Positions 46,129-57,825 are shown, numbered from the stretch's first letter. The stretch is 64,000 bases of DNA from Craterostigma plantagineum (GCA_027422505.1 JAPQWV010000001.1:6758001-6822000); one strand, 5' to 3'. The notes: generated from the sequence alone by a model not told the origin. Translations and numbers: made by a program.

Positions 46129-47516
46129 ATTATTTAATATATCCACTTTCGGGCTGAAATCGGAAAAGCAAGTCATGCGGATATGAAATTGATAATCGAC
46201 ATGGCCCACATTGTGGGCGGTTCATTTCTTCGAACCATTTGCCGCATAATTGCATTGCCAATGAAATCGAGTCGTTATAATCAATATCTTTTGTTTAGAT
46301 AGGTTGGTGAAGCTGCAAATTCCCGTTTACTAACCCCAAATAAGATAATATTCTCTATAATGTGCATGATTAAACTCCGTAACATATGATTTAAGGTTGA
46401 CAGTTGTAATCAAACTAACAGCTCGTTTGTATTTTCTTGACATGAATACATGCTACTATGAACTGAATCGTTTTGTCGAGTGATCTTATGAGAATATTCA
46501 AAATCATGGTTGGATTACGGGTGATCTATGGCCTACAATGAGATTGTAAGTAACTCAGAATTTAGATATATTTATCCGTGGACTTTGGCCTTGGAACTAT
46601 CAACTACAAACTCTTTGATTCAGATAGAGGAACAATATTGTTTGTATAATTTGAATAATTCTCTTTGCTTGGAATTTGATTTGACTTTTCAATTTACTTC
46701 TTTCTCATGAGTAAATTTTTTTTATACTCATTTATGTTTACTTTATTGAAAACGCGTGAAGTGTTTACTTATTTGATTAAATAAAATTGATAAAGTATGT
46801 TGATATACGATTGTGCGCGGCGACCTTCACCTAGTATATATATATGTGTGTGCGTGTGTGTGTATGTCTGTGTGTGTTTGTGTGTTTTGTACGTATTGTC
46901 ATCGTTCTTTCAACATTCCACGTCACCCACTAAAGACTACGGCAGTGTACGTGATTCTCTATTCCACTAGGTGTTTCATTAGCTCCGATTTTTAATTTAA
47001 TCAAGTTTAATAATATAAAAACTTATTATTAACGAGATTAGATTTTAATATAATCAATTTCGAGCTTATATATTTAACTTTTATTTATTTAATTTTTAAA
47101 TTTTCCCTTTTTTTAATTTTTAATTGGGCGGGCTAGGCCCGTCAGGCCCGATGCCCACCTATAGGGCGGGGTGGGCCTGAAAAATGAAGGCCCGCCAAAT
47201 GGCGGGCTACTGGACAGCTCTAGTGAATACAATGTTGATGTTTGGAGAAAAAAAGCGATAATTTAGTATTTCTCATAAATGGGTTAAGTTTAAGTATTTT
47301 CTTCCATTTGCTCGTCACAGGCACGGCGGTAATTAACTATACCCCAAACTCGCCCCATTGCCAAGTATATATGAAAATAAAACTGATATTATTATCATCC
47401 AAATCATCTCAATACCCACAATTATTCCAAACACGCATATATACAATGCACTTATATGGATAGGATAGCTTCCATGAAACTATGAGAAAAAAAACTCTTT
47501 CTTGCATCATTCCTTC
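46129..47516. other. Non-coding stretch with TG microsatellite
   Basis: A TATATG/TG-rich microsatellite lies at 46835-46888. At 47125-47222 a GC-rich block (GGCGGGCTAGGCCCGTC ... GGCGGGCTACTGGACAGCTC) looks like the end of a decayed TIR element. The 80-bp segment at 46732-46810 repeats 39685-39763. No gene recognised. Confidence 0.4.
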
Positions 47517-48193
47517 TCAAACCTCTCTAACAGCATACTTGCCCATGTCATAAGAGGCCTCGTCGTAACTAACAACGGCATTCGCCCGTAAATCCATAGC
47601 ATTATTAACAACCGAAAATTCCGATATCAGCTTTGTAATTAGTTTCGGTTTGTCGATATGAGGCATGTGCCCACATCCCACTATCTTCACCAAACTCTAT
47701 CTTCACCAAACTTGCCTCACACATTTCCTTCTCCAATCTCTGCAGATTACATAGAAATATTATTAAGGTGCGCCGAAACAAATTTATATCAAACTATTAT
47801 AGAAAACCTATGAAAAAAATCGCCTCGGCCAATCTTAAAATCGCCGATTTTGTCCCTCTCACGGCATATAATCAGTGTTTTGTTTCACCTGAGAAAATAG
47901 GACTGAAGTTTATTCGACCGGGTTTTTTATACGTATTATAATTTCTTTAGTCAATTACACCTTTTCTGTTAAATCGCAAACCGTGGAATCCTCCCACCAT
48001 GGCAACAAGCAATGAAGGCGGCCCACCTGATATTTAATTACAAAAAAGCCCTCGATCCGACATTATTGCGCAGTTGTTTTTAGTTATGGACATGCAAACT
48101 AAATTACGTTTGTCAGGTCCAAGATTCTCGCCATGTAATACCGCCGAACCATCTTACGGGCATGCTTTTCAGCAATGACGTGACGCCTGTGGA

Positions 48194-48427
48194 CAGTGGC
48201 GGAGCCAGCCACTTGAACAAGTGGGGTCCAACCTGTACCAAAGCAATGAGAGGTCTTCGAAAAATATTTAATTGGACCCATACCCACTATTTTTAAAATT
48301 TTTCAATGGGGTCCTTATACTATATTTTTTTACAAATTGCTCCTAATATTATTTTTTTACACTAAATTAATTTTTTTTCCAAAGCACGCTCCATGGACCC
48401 CACTGGCCAATGCTGGCTCCGCCAGTG
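48194..48427. mobile_element. hAT-type MITE (234 bp)
   Basis: Ends CAGTGGCGGAGCCAGCC and GGCTGGCTCCGCCAGTG-like, flanked by a perfect 8-bp duplication CCTGTGGA (48186-48193 and 48428-48435). CAGTGGCGGAGCC is a common plant hAT end. It sits in the 3' half of the dead hydrolase gene. Confidence 0.88.
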
Positions 48428-48652
48428 CCTGTGGATGATAAAATTTGAAAAATAAAGGTCACGGGATTGCGAGATATATAAAAAAAACCAGTATTTTCTG
48501 CACGCTCTACGTGTGTTATGATATTTAAATATATATAATATTCGTCAATTGTAATTTAAAATATATAAAAGAAACATTAATTTAATAAAATTATATATAA
48601 TTATAAGTATTATAAAAGAAAGTGAATTATTATAATAAATAGCGGGTATCTA

Positions 48653-49076
48653 TAGAAAAATACTCAATTGGAAAATTTTTTTTACACATAACTACCCATG
48701 TCAGAAAATTTTATAGATAGGTACCCGATTTAACTTTACCAGTTTCTTTAGTCATATCGTACCTTCCTGTGTGTATATTGCGTACTATAACACGTTTATA
48801 TAGGGTACCTAAATATAGGATACGTCGTACCTACGGGCATGCCTGTGTGTTACATAGGACGTACCTAAATATAACATACGTCGTACCATTTTCTGTTATT
48901 TAGGGTACCAAAATGTGTTGAGATATGGTACCCAAATGTGTTGTTTGGTGTACTTTCGGGGATCGGGTACCTATGTGCAAAAACTTTATCCTGTTAGGTA
49001 CCTACATATAAAAAATGCTGACTGGGTACTAAATTACAAGTTTTTTTCAAATAGGTACTTATGTGTAAAAACCCCG
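48653..49076. mobile_element. Mutator-like MITE (about 424 bp)
   Basis: Imperfect inverted ends (CGGGTATCTATAGAAAAATA against the reverse of AAAAACCCCG). A probable 8-9 bp target duplication ends in AAATAG. The inside is rich in GTACC/GGTACC words, as is the nested element at 62932-63464, so the two are probably related. Confidence 0.5.
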
Positions 49077-49738
49077 TAAAATAGAGGGATAGAATTAAAA
49101 GTACAACCAAATTGGCCAGTTTTGATTCACCCCTGGCCGTAAGCCTTAGTAGAAGAGAATAGATATATGCTTACCATTGCGTACGCCAATGATCATTTCG
49201 GTATCTTTTTGAACCCCTTGCGATCGGAGTACACACTCGGGTTTCTCAGAATCAGTTTATTCACCTGCATTAGCATTGGAATGGGCTATTTATTAATCCC
49301 GAGAAATCGAATAAATAATGGAAAGCTCCTTACGGCGTCTATAGCAACGGCCGCGCTGAGGCTCGGGCCAACGAGCGTCATTGGTCTCTTGATGTGAGCT
49401 TTCCATAGCTATAATCATTATTATTACACAGACGAAACAATACTTTTCAAAGTCCCATTTGATTATTGCATCACGAAATCACTAATTAAAATAACGAAGA
49501 AATCGAAAAACCTTGTAAAGGTGGAACCTTTTTGAAGCTACGTACGTCGCAGGGCGGTCGTTCTTCTGCAAGAAATTACGGCAAGGCGTAGGGGGAAAAC
49601 GTATTATATTACAACAATAGGGCCATGGTATTCCTAAGACTTAACTAACACATTCGAAAGTGTATATAAATATATTGAATTAGATTGCTAGTCACATCAT
49701 TGATTCTGTTGTTTTATATTTTGTGAATAATCTATTTT

Positions 49739-50111
49739 GTGGCCGAACTTGGTTTGTGCAATCAGCGTCCTTATACGCTTTCTCCAACACTTGCCAGGCT
49801 TCTTTAGCGTTTCTCGTTCCGCCTATCACTATGAAACCGGTAAAATCTATCGCCCCATAGATGATGAGGAGTGCAAGATCTTTTTCTATGGCGGCGGCTC
49901 ACAACGTCTTCCGTTGCGTCCTTGTATACCTCGTCGTATCGGGTGAGTATTCATCTTCGACTATTTTCCATAAGCCTTGTGATTTCAGGAAAGCTTTCGT
50001 TTCGGCGCTCCACCGTACGTAATTACTTTCGGTGAGCTTTAGCGGCAGTGGCATTTCAACACCTGGTAATTTCAGCATCACCATTGGCTCCATTGACACC
50101 ATCGGCATGGC
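49739..50111 (-). mobile_element. Copia gag fragment between perfect 21-nt direct repeats
   Basis: The minus strand reads MPMVSMEPMVMLKLPGVEMP, then LKLTESNYVRWSAETKAFLK, and after a stop GGTRNAKEAWQVLEKAYKDA, the start of a copia UBN2-type gag. No LTR, PBS or poly(A) is attached. On both sides lies the same 21-nt sequence starting ATTTTGTGAATAATC (49718-49738 and 50112-50132). It lies in intron 3 of the dead hydrolase gene. Confidence 0.72.
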
Positions 50112-50260
50112 ATTTTGTGAATAATCTATTTTTATGAGGGACGAGTAGTTAATTTGGTGAGGAGTAAGATTTTTTTCAAACTTACGCACTTGTGTTTCTC
50201 CTTTTCCTCTCACACACTCGCACATGGCATTTCTTTTTTTTTTGCCTTCACTTTTTTTCC

Positions 50261-50342
50261 CACTCACTCACTCTTCTCACCTCTCGTTACATTCTCATTC
50301 CCACTCACTCACTCTTCTCACCTCTCGTTACATTCTCATTCA
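50261..50342. repeat. 41-bp tandem duplication
   Basis: CACTCACTCACTCTTCTCAC and the following 21 bases occur twice in a row (50261 and 50302) with no visible difference. Confidence 0.75.
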
Positions 50343-51852
50343 TTGCATATATATATATACAGATATATAGTTAGCTTATACTAGCGTGAGGATAACTATT
50401 GCTATATCATGCGGATATATCATTTGCTGCATATCTTGACTTTTCATCCTCTTATATTTCTTTCTTTTCGGCTATAGAAAACGTTTCTTATTTGGCTTCT
50501 CTTTTTCTTCATTCTTGGTCTTACTTGGCTGCTATTGTGCGTGTCTTCCTTTTGTTTTTCATAGTTGTTTTGTTTTGTTTTTCTTCTTCTAAGTCCACAA
50601 ATGATTGAGCTTATCCAACAGATTCATCTTAGAGCCCTTTTTTTTTTTTTTTAGAAGTTAAAAAATTAAAGAATAGAGAAATGAAGAAGGTACCTAAATT
50701 GGAGAAACCCCACCCCCGAATATCGACAGCCCTAGTCTCCAGACCGTTGTACTCTAACAACGGATAAACACTCATCCATTCCAAGCAAAAGCTGATTAAT
50801 ACAATGCAAACATCAAACTTCATGAAGCAAAATATGTTAAATATTATTCGATGTTCTTCGTATCCTAAAGTAGAATGAAATAACAGAGATTGAGAGATAA
50901 CAAACCTGTCGAAACAATGGAGGAGGACCAGTGGATCGTTGTCGTCCCTACTATCCAGTGTCACGCAACTACTCATTATGCATTTTTCCGTAAATTCAAC
51001 CTCCGAAATCGTTGGTTGACGTTTCAATTTTATCGAATTTCATCTCTATACTCTGCAAACTAATTGCCCAGAAAGAATAAACGAGGGACCGTTCATTCAA
51101 GAAACTTCAAGTGAAATCATCATCTCTTATTACCTATCACAAATGAAAGATGAAAAAGAAAAGAAAAGACTGCCTCATCCATGCATAGACAATCAGTATA
51201 AGTCCATGGATGAGAAAACATAGAGAAATAAAAATGTATGAAACTAAATACTCAGAAATATCTTTGAAACAAAACAAAATCGGACGATTAGGGCTCAACA
51301 TATGAAGCTGATTTCAATTTCAATTTTTTTAATGCAGAAATTGTTGTTTTTATAAATATGAGCTCGAACGAAGGGGTGATATGGACAATATTTGTGTGTG
51401 AGAGTTCTTGTACTGACGTCTAAATTAAGGATATGAGTACGACAATGATTTTCTTGTTCTCTATTTGTCACGTAGAGATGCTTAATATTTTTCACTCGCA
51501 ATATTGCTCATGCAAGAAGAAAAATGAGAGGGACTTCTTCATCTATTATTTTGCTCACACCTCTGGCTTTTACAGTATTTTGTTAGATTCATTCTTAGCT
51601 CTTCTGGGAGGATCCGATGACGGACACCATGAATTGAGCCTTTTCCTTTCTTCTATGCGTACTGATACAATTTATAGGAATATCAAGTACAAAAATCCAA
51701 ACACAAACTTCAACAAAACAAACTCCTTTTTGACTTTTCCACTTCATCTTATCTCTTCATTGATTGCTTCTCAAACATGTATTGCTTATTTTCTTCATTT
51801 ATTTGCTACTTTCGGCTCCATATAATTTTTTACTTTAATTTATTGAGCTTAG

Positions 51853-52560
51853 TCAACAGGTTCCCATCTTAAGCTCAATGTCTTTCTGTCTTTCATCCCG
51901 AGCATCCTCTTTAGGTTTCGAATGTGCTTGTCGGTAATGGCTTCGTGAAATATCCGCAACTTGGTCCAGACTTGCTACGTGCACCATCTTCACTTCTCCA
52001 TTTTTAACGTGCTCCCTACTAAAATGAAATCGAGCATCAATATGCTTGCTTCTTTCATGATGGACCGGATTTTTCGCCAACTCGATCGCCGATTTATTAT
52101 CTACTCGAATTTCAGTTGGCTGGACTTGTTGAAGATTCAACTTGAGCAATAAATTTTTCAGCCAGATTGCGTGACAAACACACCAAGATGCTGCCACGTA
52201 TTCCGCTTCGCAGGTTGATAGAGTCACGATCGGTGCTTTTTCGATAACCAAGTGAATGCCGTATTCCCGAGATAGAATATGTAGCCGCCAGTGCTTCTTC
52301 GATCATCGATATCTCTGCACCAATCACTGTCAGAATATCCGACTAATTTGCAGTCACTCGCCTTTGGATAAAATAGTCCGAGCGATTGTGTTCCTCGGAT
52401 GTATCGTAAAATCCTCTTGTTCGCCTTGAGATGTGACTGTCTCGGTTCTTCCATATAACAACTAACAACTCCAACGCTGTAAGCAATATCGGGTCTCGTG
52501 CAGGTTAAGTATCACAAACTGCCCACGAGACTTCGATAATTGGTTGCATCCACTCCTTGT
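51853..52560 (-). pseudogene. Copia RT end and RNase H
   Basis: The minus strand reads YLTCTRPDIAYSVGVVS, YMEEPRQSHLKANKRILRYI, then SDCKLVGYSDSDWCRDIDDR, and TLSTCEAEYVAASWC, DNKSAIELAKNP and HIDARFHFSREHV. This is the RNase H region of copia pol with the D-E-D residues visible. A stop after SLVGSL and a frame break near 52230 disrupt it. Confidence 0.85.
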
Positions 52561-53456
52561 CCTCCCTTAAAGGAGGCACCTCACTAACGACACACCTTGA
52601 GGGCCGAACACTACACCATCGCAACCACCCACCTCAAGCTCGCAGCTGCCCCGTCAAATTCCTGTAACCTCCTCTGAGCAAACTGAAGCATTCACGAGCA
52701 TACACGGCTGAGGAGAATCAAGTTCTCTACTCCGAGGGCTGCTTGTGCCGAGGGACAGCAAAGGGAATTGAAATGGCAGCCATCTTCGGTCGCTCACCAC
52801 CCGCTCGACGAAATCACTCAACGATGTGCATACGAAAGCAGCGGGAAACTGAAGCTCACGCAGCGCACACACGCAGTGGAGGGCAGCGGTACGCCTATGG
52901 GCTGAGAAGAGACGTAAGGGCAGAATCTATTTACAACGGAAGGCATTGACGGAGCGCGACGTTATCGGCGCTAAATATCAGGGAAGAAATTCTTTGATAT
53001 TCTCGTCTTCTCTTGTTTCCGTCGTAAATATGAGTAGCTAAGTTTATCGTGTGCTAGGAATGAGATGAACGCTAGGTAGAATTATTGGACGTAAAATATT
53101 CGTGAACAAGCGATATTGGCTATTTATCATTTATGATTTTGTTGTTCAAATTAATATGTCTATGCGTTGATTTGAATATCACTTCGATATGTCTATGTGT
53201 TGATGTGATTTCGTGGTAATATCATTTTAGGGCGACAGCTGGAAAAACGATTAGGCCTTTCATAAAATGATAGGAGTTCGATTATAGGACGACAGTAAAT
53301 AATCGATCCTCGCTTAGGTAAATTAATATATATTCTCACAACTGTCTAGGGCGACAGCAAATTCGGGTGTGAGTAGGAATTACCGCGACTTAGTCATTAT
53401 ATTTGTGTTAACGATAATTTACGGCCTCGTCAATGATACCTAGCAGGATTCAAAAA
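52561..53456. other. Unrecognised internal segment of the copia element
   Basis: No gag-pol similarity is seen here. Repeated GGCGACAGC words occur at 53231-53240 and 53349-53358. It may be foreign sequence that replaced pol, or a nested decayed element. Confidence 0.3.
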
Positions 53457-53470
53457 TCCTGAGCACATTT

Positions 53471-54007
53471 TTTTTTGGTATGAAATAATTTCATTACCAC
53501 AGAAACCATTGATTGCTACATTTAGTCATACCCACACAACTAATCACCACGACTGAAATTACTCCCATACATCACTAGGAGTAACATAATTCATTTACAA
53601 ATTCTGCTCCCCTGTAAGATATTTTCCCAAACTTCATTCCACGTATTTGATTTGAAGCTACACTTGAATTTTTGAATCAGCTCCGAATCAGATATCGCCC
53701 CCCCCACCATGCACTCTAGCATTCCTCTCCTTCCAAAGTGTATATGTTATTGCCACCACACCCGCAATTTGGATCTTCGGTATTACGGACTTATGCTTAC
53801 TCATACGCACTAGCTGATTGGCCCACCTTTCTAAGTCACATGGTAAGTGAAGGTGCAGCCAACAGCTGGCCTCTTGGAAGACAGCTCTGCTGCAATCACA
53901 TTCAAAGAACAAATGTGTGATACATTCTGCTGTCTGTTTACACAGTTCACATCGTGTATCAGGAACACTTATCCCCCAATGAACCAGTCTGTCCCGCGTG
54001 AGCAACT
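53471..54007 (-). mobile_element. 5'-truncated LINE (zf-RVT end) with target duplication
   Basis: On the minus strand, MLRKLLTRDRLVHWGISVPD, CELCKQTAECITHLFFECD and VVAITYTLWKERNARVHGG are the C-terminal zinc-binding end of plant LINE reverse transcriptases. The copy ends in a run of A (T on the plus strand at 53471). A perfect 14-bp duplication TCCTGAGCACATTT flanks it (53457-53470 and 54008-54021). The 5' truncation is typical of LINE insertion. Confidence 0.85.
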
Positions 54008-54329
54008 TCCTGAGCACATTTGTTTTATATAAAAGTTATTATTTTTAAATATTTAAGTTGCATTCAAGCTTTTGGTTTGTTAGAATATATTTTATAATTA
54101 AAAATACAACTAAAAAAATATTTATTTAAGCTAAATATCAAATGATAGGTTATTACTAGTACTCAATTTATTCCTCGTGTTCGATACTCGGATATTCGCT
54201 ATAGCTATTCTACAAACGATAGGTACACTGCCTATCGCGCGTCGTGCTAGTTATAACATATTCGTTTTAATTATTACTTGACGTACTTGCACGAACCTTT
54301 ATTTAATATATTAACGTACACGCACGTGA

Positions 54330-54967
54330 TCACGTATATAGCGCCTTGTCCTCTTTAAGTGATAATTTCGTTTGCAGAGCCTCGTCCAACGATTCTTGCT
54401 TCTTCTTTTTCTTCCGTTGCTCGTGAGCTTCGAGTGAACCGCAGAGTTCGTCGACCGTCATTTCTTCGAGATTTTTGGATTCTTCAATTGCACATACCAC
54501 GTTCTCGTAATCGTCCGTCAGGGAATGGAGAATTTTCTCGACGATTCGGGCTTCCGTTAGAGCCTCGCCATTTCTCTTTAACTGATTCGAGATGGTTTGT
54601 ACTCCGGATACGCCTTCGCCGTTCTTCATTCTTGTCATTTCGCCACGAAGAGTTTGCAGCCGTACTTGTTTTACTCGGTCGGCGCCTTTGTACGCTGTCT
54701 CCAGTTTTTCCCATCCTTCCTTCGAATTTTTCACATCTGCTATCTTTTCGAGGCCGGGATCGTCTAACGCTTGGTGGATGAAGTTGAGCGCGGTCTGGTC
54801 TAGTTTGTGGGACTCATCCAACGCCTTAAGTTGAGCCGCGTTATCTGTTATTTCGGTTCGGTATACCCTTTCTCTACGATATTCCGTACGCCTTGTGACC
54901 CGAGCAGTACCTTCATTCGGATAACCCAACTATCATAGTTGAGTTTTGTGAGGCGAGGGACGGGCAT
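54330..54967 (-). pseudogene. Copia gag (UBN2-type), frameshifted
   Basis: The start is just inside the PBS (MPVPRLTKLNYDSWVIRMKV ... GVRNIVEKGY). After a frame change near 54860 it continues TEITDNAAQLKALDESHKLD, LEKIADVKNSKEGWEKLETA and SLTDDYENVVCAIEESKNLE up to EAHEQRKKKKK. The knuckle region is not seen before the end. Confidence 0.8.
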
Positions 54968-55493
54968 GATTCCGAGTGACATAGCTCTGATACCAATTTG
55001 TTGTTTTTATAAATATGAGCTCGAACGAAGAGGGTGATATGGACAATATTTGTGTGTGAGAGTTCTTGTACTGACGTCTAAATTAAGGATATGAGGACGA
55101 CAATGATTTTCTTGTTATTTCACGTAGAGATACTTAATATTTTTCACTCGCAATATTGCTCATGCAAGAAGAAAAACGAGAGGGACTTCTTAATCTATTA
55201 TTTTGCTCACATCTTCTTCTATGCATACTGATACAATTTATAGGAATATCAAGTACAAAAATCCAAACACAAACTTCAGCAAAACAAACTCCTTTCTGGC
55301 TTTTCCACTTCATCTTATCTCTTCATTGATTGCTTCTCAAACATGTATTGCTTATTTTCTTCATTTGTTTGCTACTTTCGGCTCCATATATTTTTTTACT
55401 TTAGTTTATTGAGCTTAGTCAACAGAAATTGGGAAAACGATAAAGACAAAACCTTTACAGGTATCCTCTGAATACTTTGAGCCAACGACCTTG

Positions 55494-55959
55494 TGTGACG
55501 CCCGGGGCCGAAGAGGGCGGGGAGTGATCGCCGGTGCCAGGGTGCACGGACAATGAGCGGCTCCTGGCAGGCTTCTAGGCTAAGGGGTACGTGAATGAAG
55601 CGATCCCACACCCGAATGAGAGGGGATCCTGAGACTGACAATGTATGGGCATGTCAGACTAAGAATCGTATAAAAAAATTGATAGTACTACTCATATCAC
55701 CAAGGTTCGACCTATCTTTTCGGGAGTCCATCTATAGAAACTCCGAAGTTAAGCGTGCTTGACTTGGGGCAATCTAGGGATGGGTGACCCCCTGGGAAGT
55801 TTGCCCAGGGTGCGTGTGAGCGAGGACGAAGCACGCTGAAAGGTTTAAATGGTGGTACAGTGGGGCTAGACTATCAGTCGGAGTGTGGTGGACCCAACCC
55901 CACTGGTCCCGGTAGGGACCGATGCTACAGTGACACCCGGTATGGGACGTGACGTTATA
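55494..55959 (+). mobile_element. Cassandra-type TRIM, solo LTR with 5S rRNA-like promoter
   Basis: Starts TGTGACGCCCGGGGCC and ends GGGACGTGACGTTATA, 466 bp, flanked by the 5-bp duplication CCTTG (55489-55493 and 55960-55964). It contains a 5S rRNA-like segment, the defining feature of Cassandra TRIMs. Only one LTR is present, so the element recombined out. It lies inside exon 1 of the hydrolase gene and breaks the codon series between PYAR and SLAQ. The last bases (TATA where TACA is expected) are mutated. Confidence 0.82.
55723..55830 (+). ncRNA. 5S rRNA-like segment within the Cassandra LTR
   Basis: AACTCCGAAGTTAAGCGTGC (box A region, 55739-55758) and GGGATGGGTGACC (box C, 55777-55789), followed by CCTGGGAAGT, match the internal control region and 3' half of plant 5S rRNA. 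The 5' part and 3' terminus do not fit 5S, so this is an LTR component and not a ribosomal gene. Confidence 0.75.
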
Positions 55960-56121
55960 CCTTGCATATGGGTCTTTGATGTAGTGAACTTCCTTGGGCA
56001 ATAAAGATGGAAACTCGCCGCCGACATCTCCACCTACGCCACGGCGGCGGTCACCGGAGATCACCACAAGCTTTCTTGGACTGCATTGATTGAGCGGAAA
56101 TCCTAATGCTGTTGAACCCAT

Positions 56122-57612
56122 TCTTTATGTTTCCCTCTCTTAGCTATGAGTCTACTTACTACGCATTTGAATTGAAACGTGTATGCGTAATTGCGTCTGA
56201 TAACGATTATATAAATATTATTGAGATTTGAGTCCTGTGAAAGAGACAAAGCCGCTGACGTCGTGTGTTATATGAAGTGGAGGTAGTGTTTGTTCACTCA
56301 AAACCTTTGGGACATTTTGTGTTCACTTCACGGTAAAGGACCATTTGTAACTTCCCAAATCAAAATTTCATTGAAATATAATGAAAAATTTTGTAATTTT
56401 ATTTTCTAGGATCACATTGATTGTTGCGAATATTAAACTTGACTTGAGGGTCTCATGCAAACGGTCAAATTAAAGGAAAATATATTTAATTTTGATTAAC
56501 GTATCGGTAAAGTGGTCGAATCAATATCTATAGGAAAATGTTATGATTTCGAATCCACTGATTTATTAAACTATCGCAGATTTAAGACGGTACACATAAT
56601 GCCAAGGGAAAATAATATGTTGTTCTCAAGGTTGAGATTGTAAAGAAAAACGATGCACGGGCCTTGATTGAGGTTTACTAAAACTAAAAGTACAAATAGC
56701 TTTTATTACAATTTACATGTCACAACAAATGGTAATAACAACCATGAGAGAGATCCCAACCACCGAATATCAATGCATTGTACTCAAGATTTGATATTTC
56801 TTTTAATTTATTTATTGAATTTGTAGTTTAGCTAGTTTTAATGCATATATTCCTTCAGGTTCAGGTGGACAAAAGAGAAGCCGAAAATATCTATGATGAT
56901 TTGATTTAGAAAGTTTATGGGCGGAGTAATCACTTGGGTGGGGCCATAATAGAATCATGCAAGAATATACGAAATTACGTTACCTAACACATAACCGAGG
57001 TGTTGTCCAAGCATTATGGTGTAAGACATTCCCTTCTTGGCAAATTACCTAAACCCATATCACCTTAAAACAATGTTCCTAATGGATACTCAACTAGTGT
57101 TGGAACAAATAATATTTTCATCTATAGGTCATGGATTATATCTTACCTTGAACGTCTTTATTTACCTTGTCTTTGTGGACTTGGAACAGTATATATACAC
57201 AAATAAATTAATCACATTGGAAGTTAGATTGTCACAGAGATGATATTGAAGTCCGCATTCGCATCAAGCTGAACTTAGTATAAGTGTGATTAACGTTGAG
57301 GTTCAGATTCGCTTCGTATTGAACTTAGTCGAAGCATTGGAACTATGTCGCTAGTAATTCCAAGCAAGACGTTTTCTAAAGACAAATTTGCAATCTCAAA
57401 GCCCACTAAACTAAATAAATAAAAAAGTTAAAAGAGAAAAAAAAAACATGGAATTGAAATAACCAATTTAATTTAAAAATGGAATCGTACAATCCAAAAA
57501 CTAAAGTTGAATTGCTTATAATCACTCGATCTCGAGAGCATCAAAGGATCAGTAGGCATGTCAGTCCGGGGAGAACATTCCCCGGAAAGTGTTTGCGGCT
57601 GGTTATAAACGC
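56122..57612. other. Upstream flank of the dead hydrolase gene
   Basis: The right side of exon 1 probably holds its former promoter. Small open frames have no recognised content; nothing else is seen. Confidence 0.35.
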
Positions 57613-57825
57613 AACACATTATACAAATTTTCTAACATTTTATGTTTAATTTTTTATCCTCACGCATTTTGCTTTTATTTTTTCCCCTTAATTAATTAAT
57701 TTAATTTTTGACACTTTTAAATAAAGTGTCAAAAGTTAACTTTATAAACTTAAGGATAAAGCCAAATAAAAGCAAAATGTGTGCCAACAATTTTTTTTTA
57801 CATAAAATCGTTAGAAAATTGTACT
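57613..57825. mobile_element. Foldback MITE (about 213 bp)
   Basis: The two halves are near-complementary over the full length, from TACAAATTTTCTAAC to GTTAGAAAATTGTA. The centre is TTTGACACTTTTAAATAAAG followed by TGTCAAAAG. No ORF. Confidence 0.65.

Larger units (their letters stand above)
51342..55424 (-). mobile_element. Ty1/copia element in intron 1 of the hydrolase, internally rearranged
   Basis: The LTRs are 51342-51858 and 54999-55424 (on the minus strand TGTTGACTAAGC ... AAAACAACA). A perfect 5-bp duplication GAAAT lies at 51337-51341 and 55425-55429. The PBS TGGTATCAGAGC adjoins the right LTR on the minus strand. The right LTR lacks about 100 bp present in the left one. Of the coding part, gag (54967-54330) and the RT end/RNase H (52560-51853) remain; protease, integrase and most of RT are gone. 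The middle holds a LINE fragment and unrecognised sequence. Confidence 0.9.
47517..56121 (-). pseudogene. Alpha/beta-hydrolase gene, split by nested transposons
   Basis: Exon 1 starts at 56121 (MGSTALGFPLNQC ... KEVHYIKDPYAR) and resumes at 55488-55453 (SLAQSIQRIPVK) after a Cassandra LTR. Exon 2 is 51000-50906 (VEFTEKCIMSSCV ... PLVLLHCFD). Exon 3 is 50791-50694 (FCLEWMSVYPLLEYNGLETR, AVDIRGWGFSNL). A piece with the nucleophile elbow, RPMTLVGPSLSAAVAID, starts at 49408. Exon at 49264-49175 reads VNKLILRNPSVYSD and then meets a stop. The last exon, 47739-47517, has the catalytic-His region GCGHMPHIDKP. These are in the order of plant alpha/beta-fold hydrolases. Damage: LTR inside exon 1, the premature TGA, a 16-bp duplication in the last exon that shifts frame, and apparent loss of the exons between 49175 and 47739, where two MITEs lie. 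Substrate unknown. Confidence 0.82.

Noticed and set aside
48099..48287. Frame reading HVIAEKHARKMVRRYYMARI as a separate small gene
   Set aside because: It starts inside a hAT MITE and has no recognised family. It may be a leftover of the hydrolase locus, but I could not align it.
55723..55830. 5S rRNA gene
   Set aside because: Only the control region and 3' half match, and it lies in a TG...TA LTR with a 5-bp target duplication, as in Cassandra elements.
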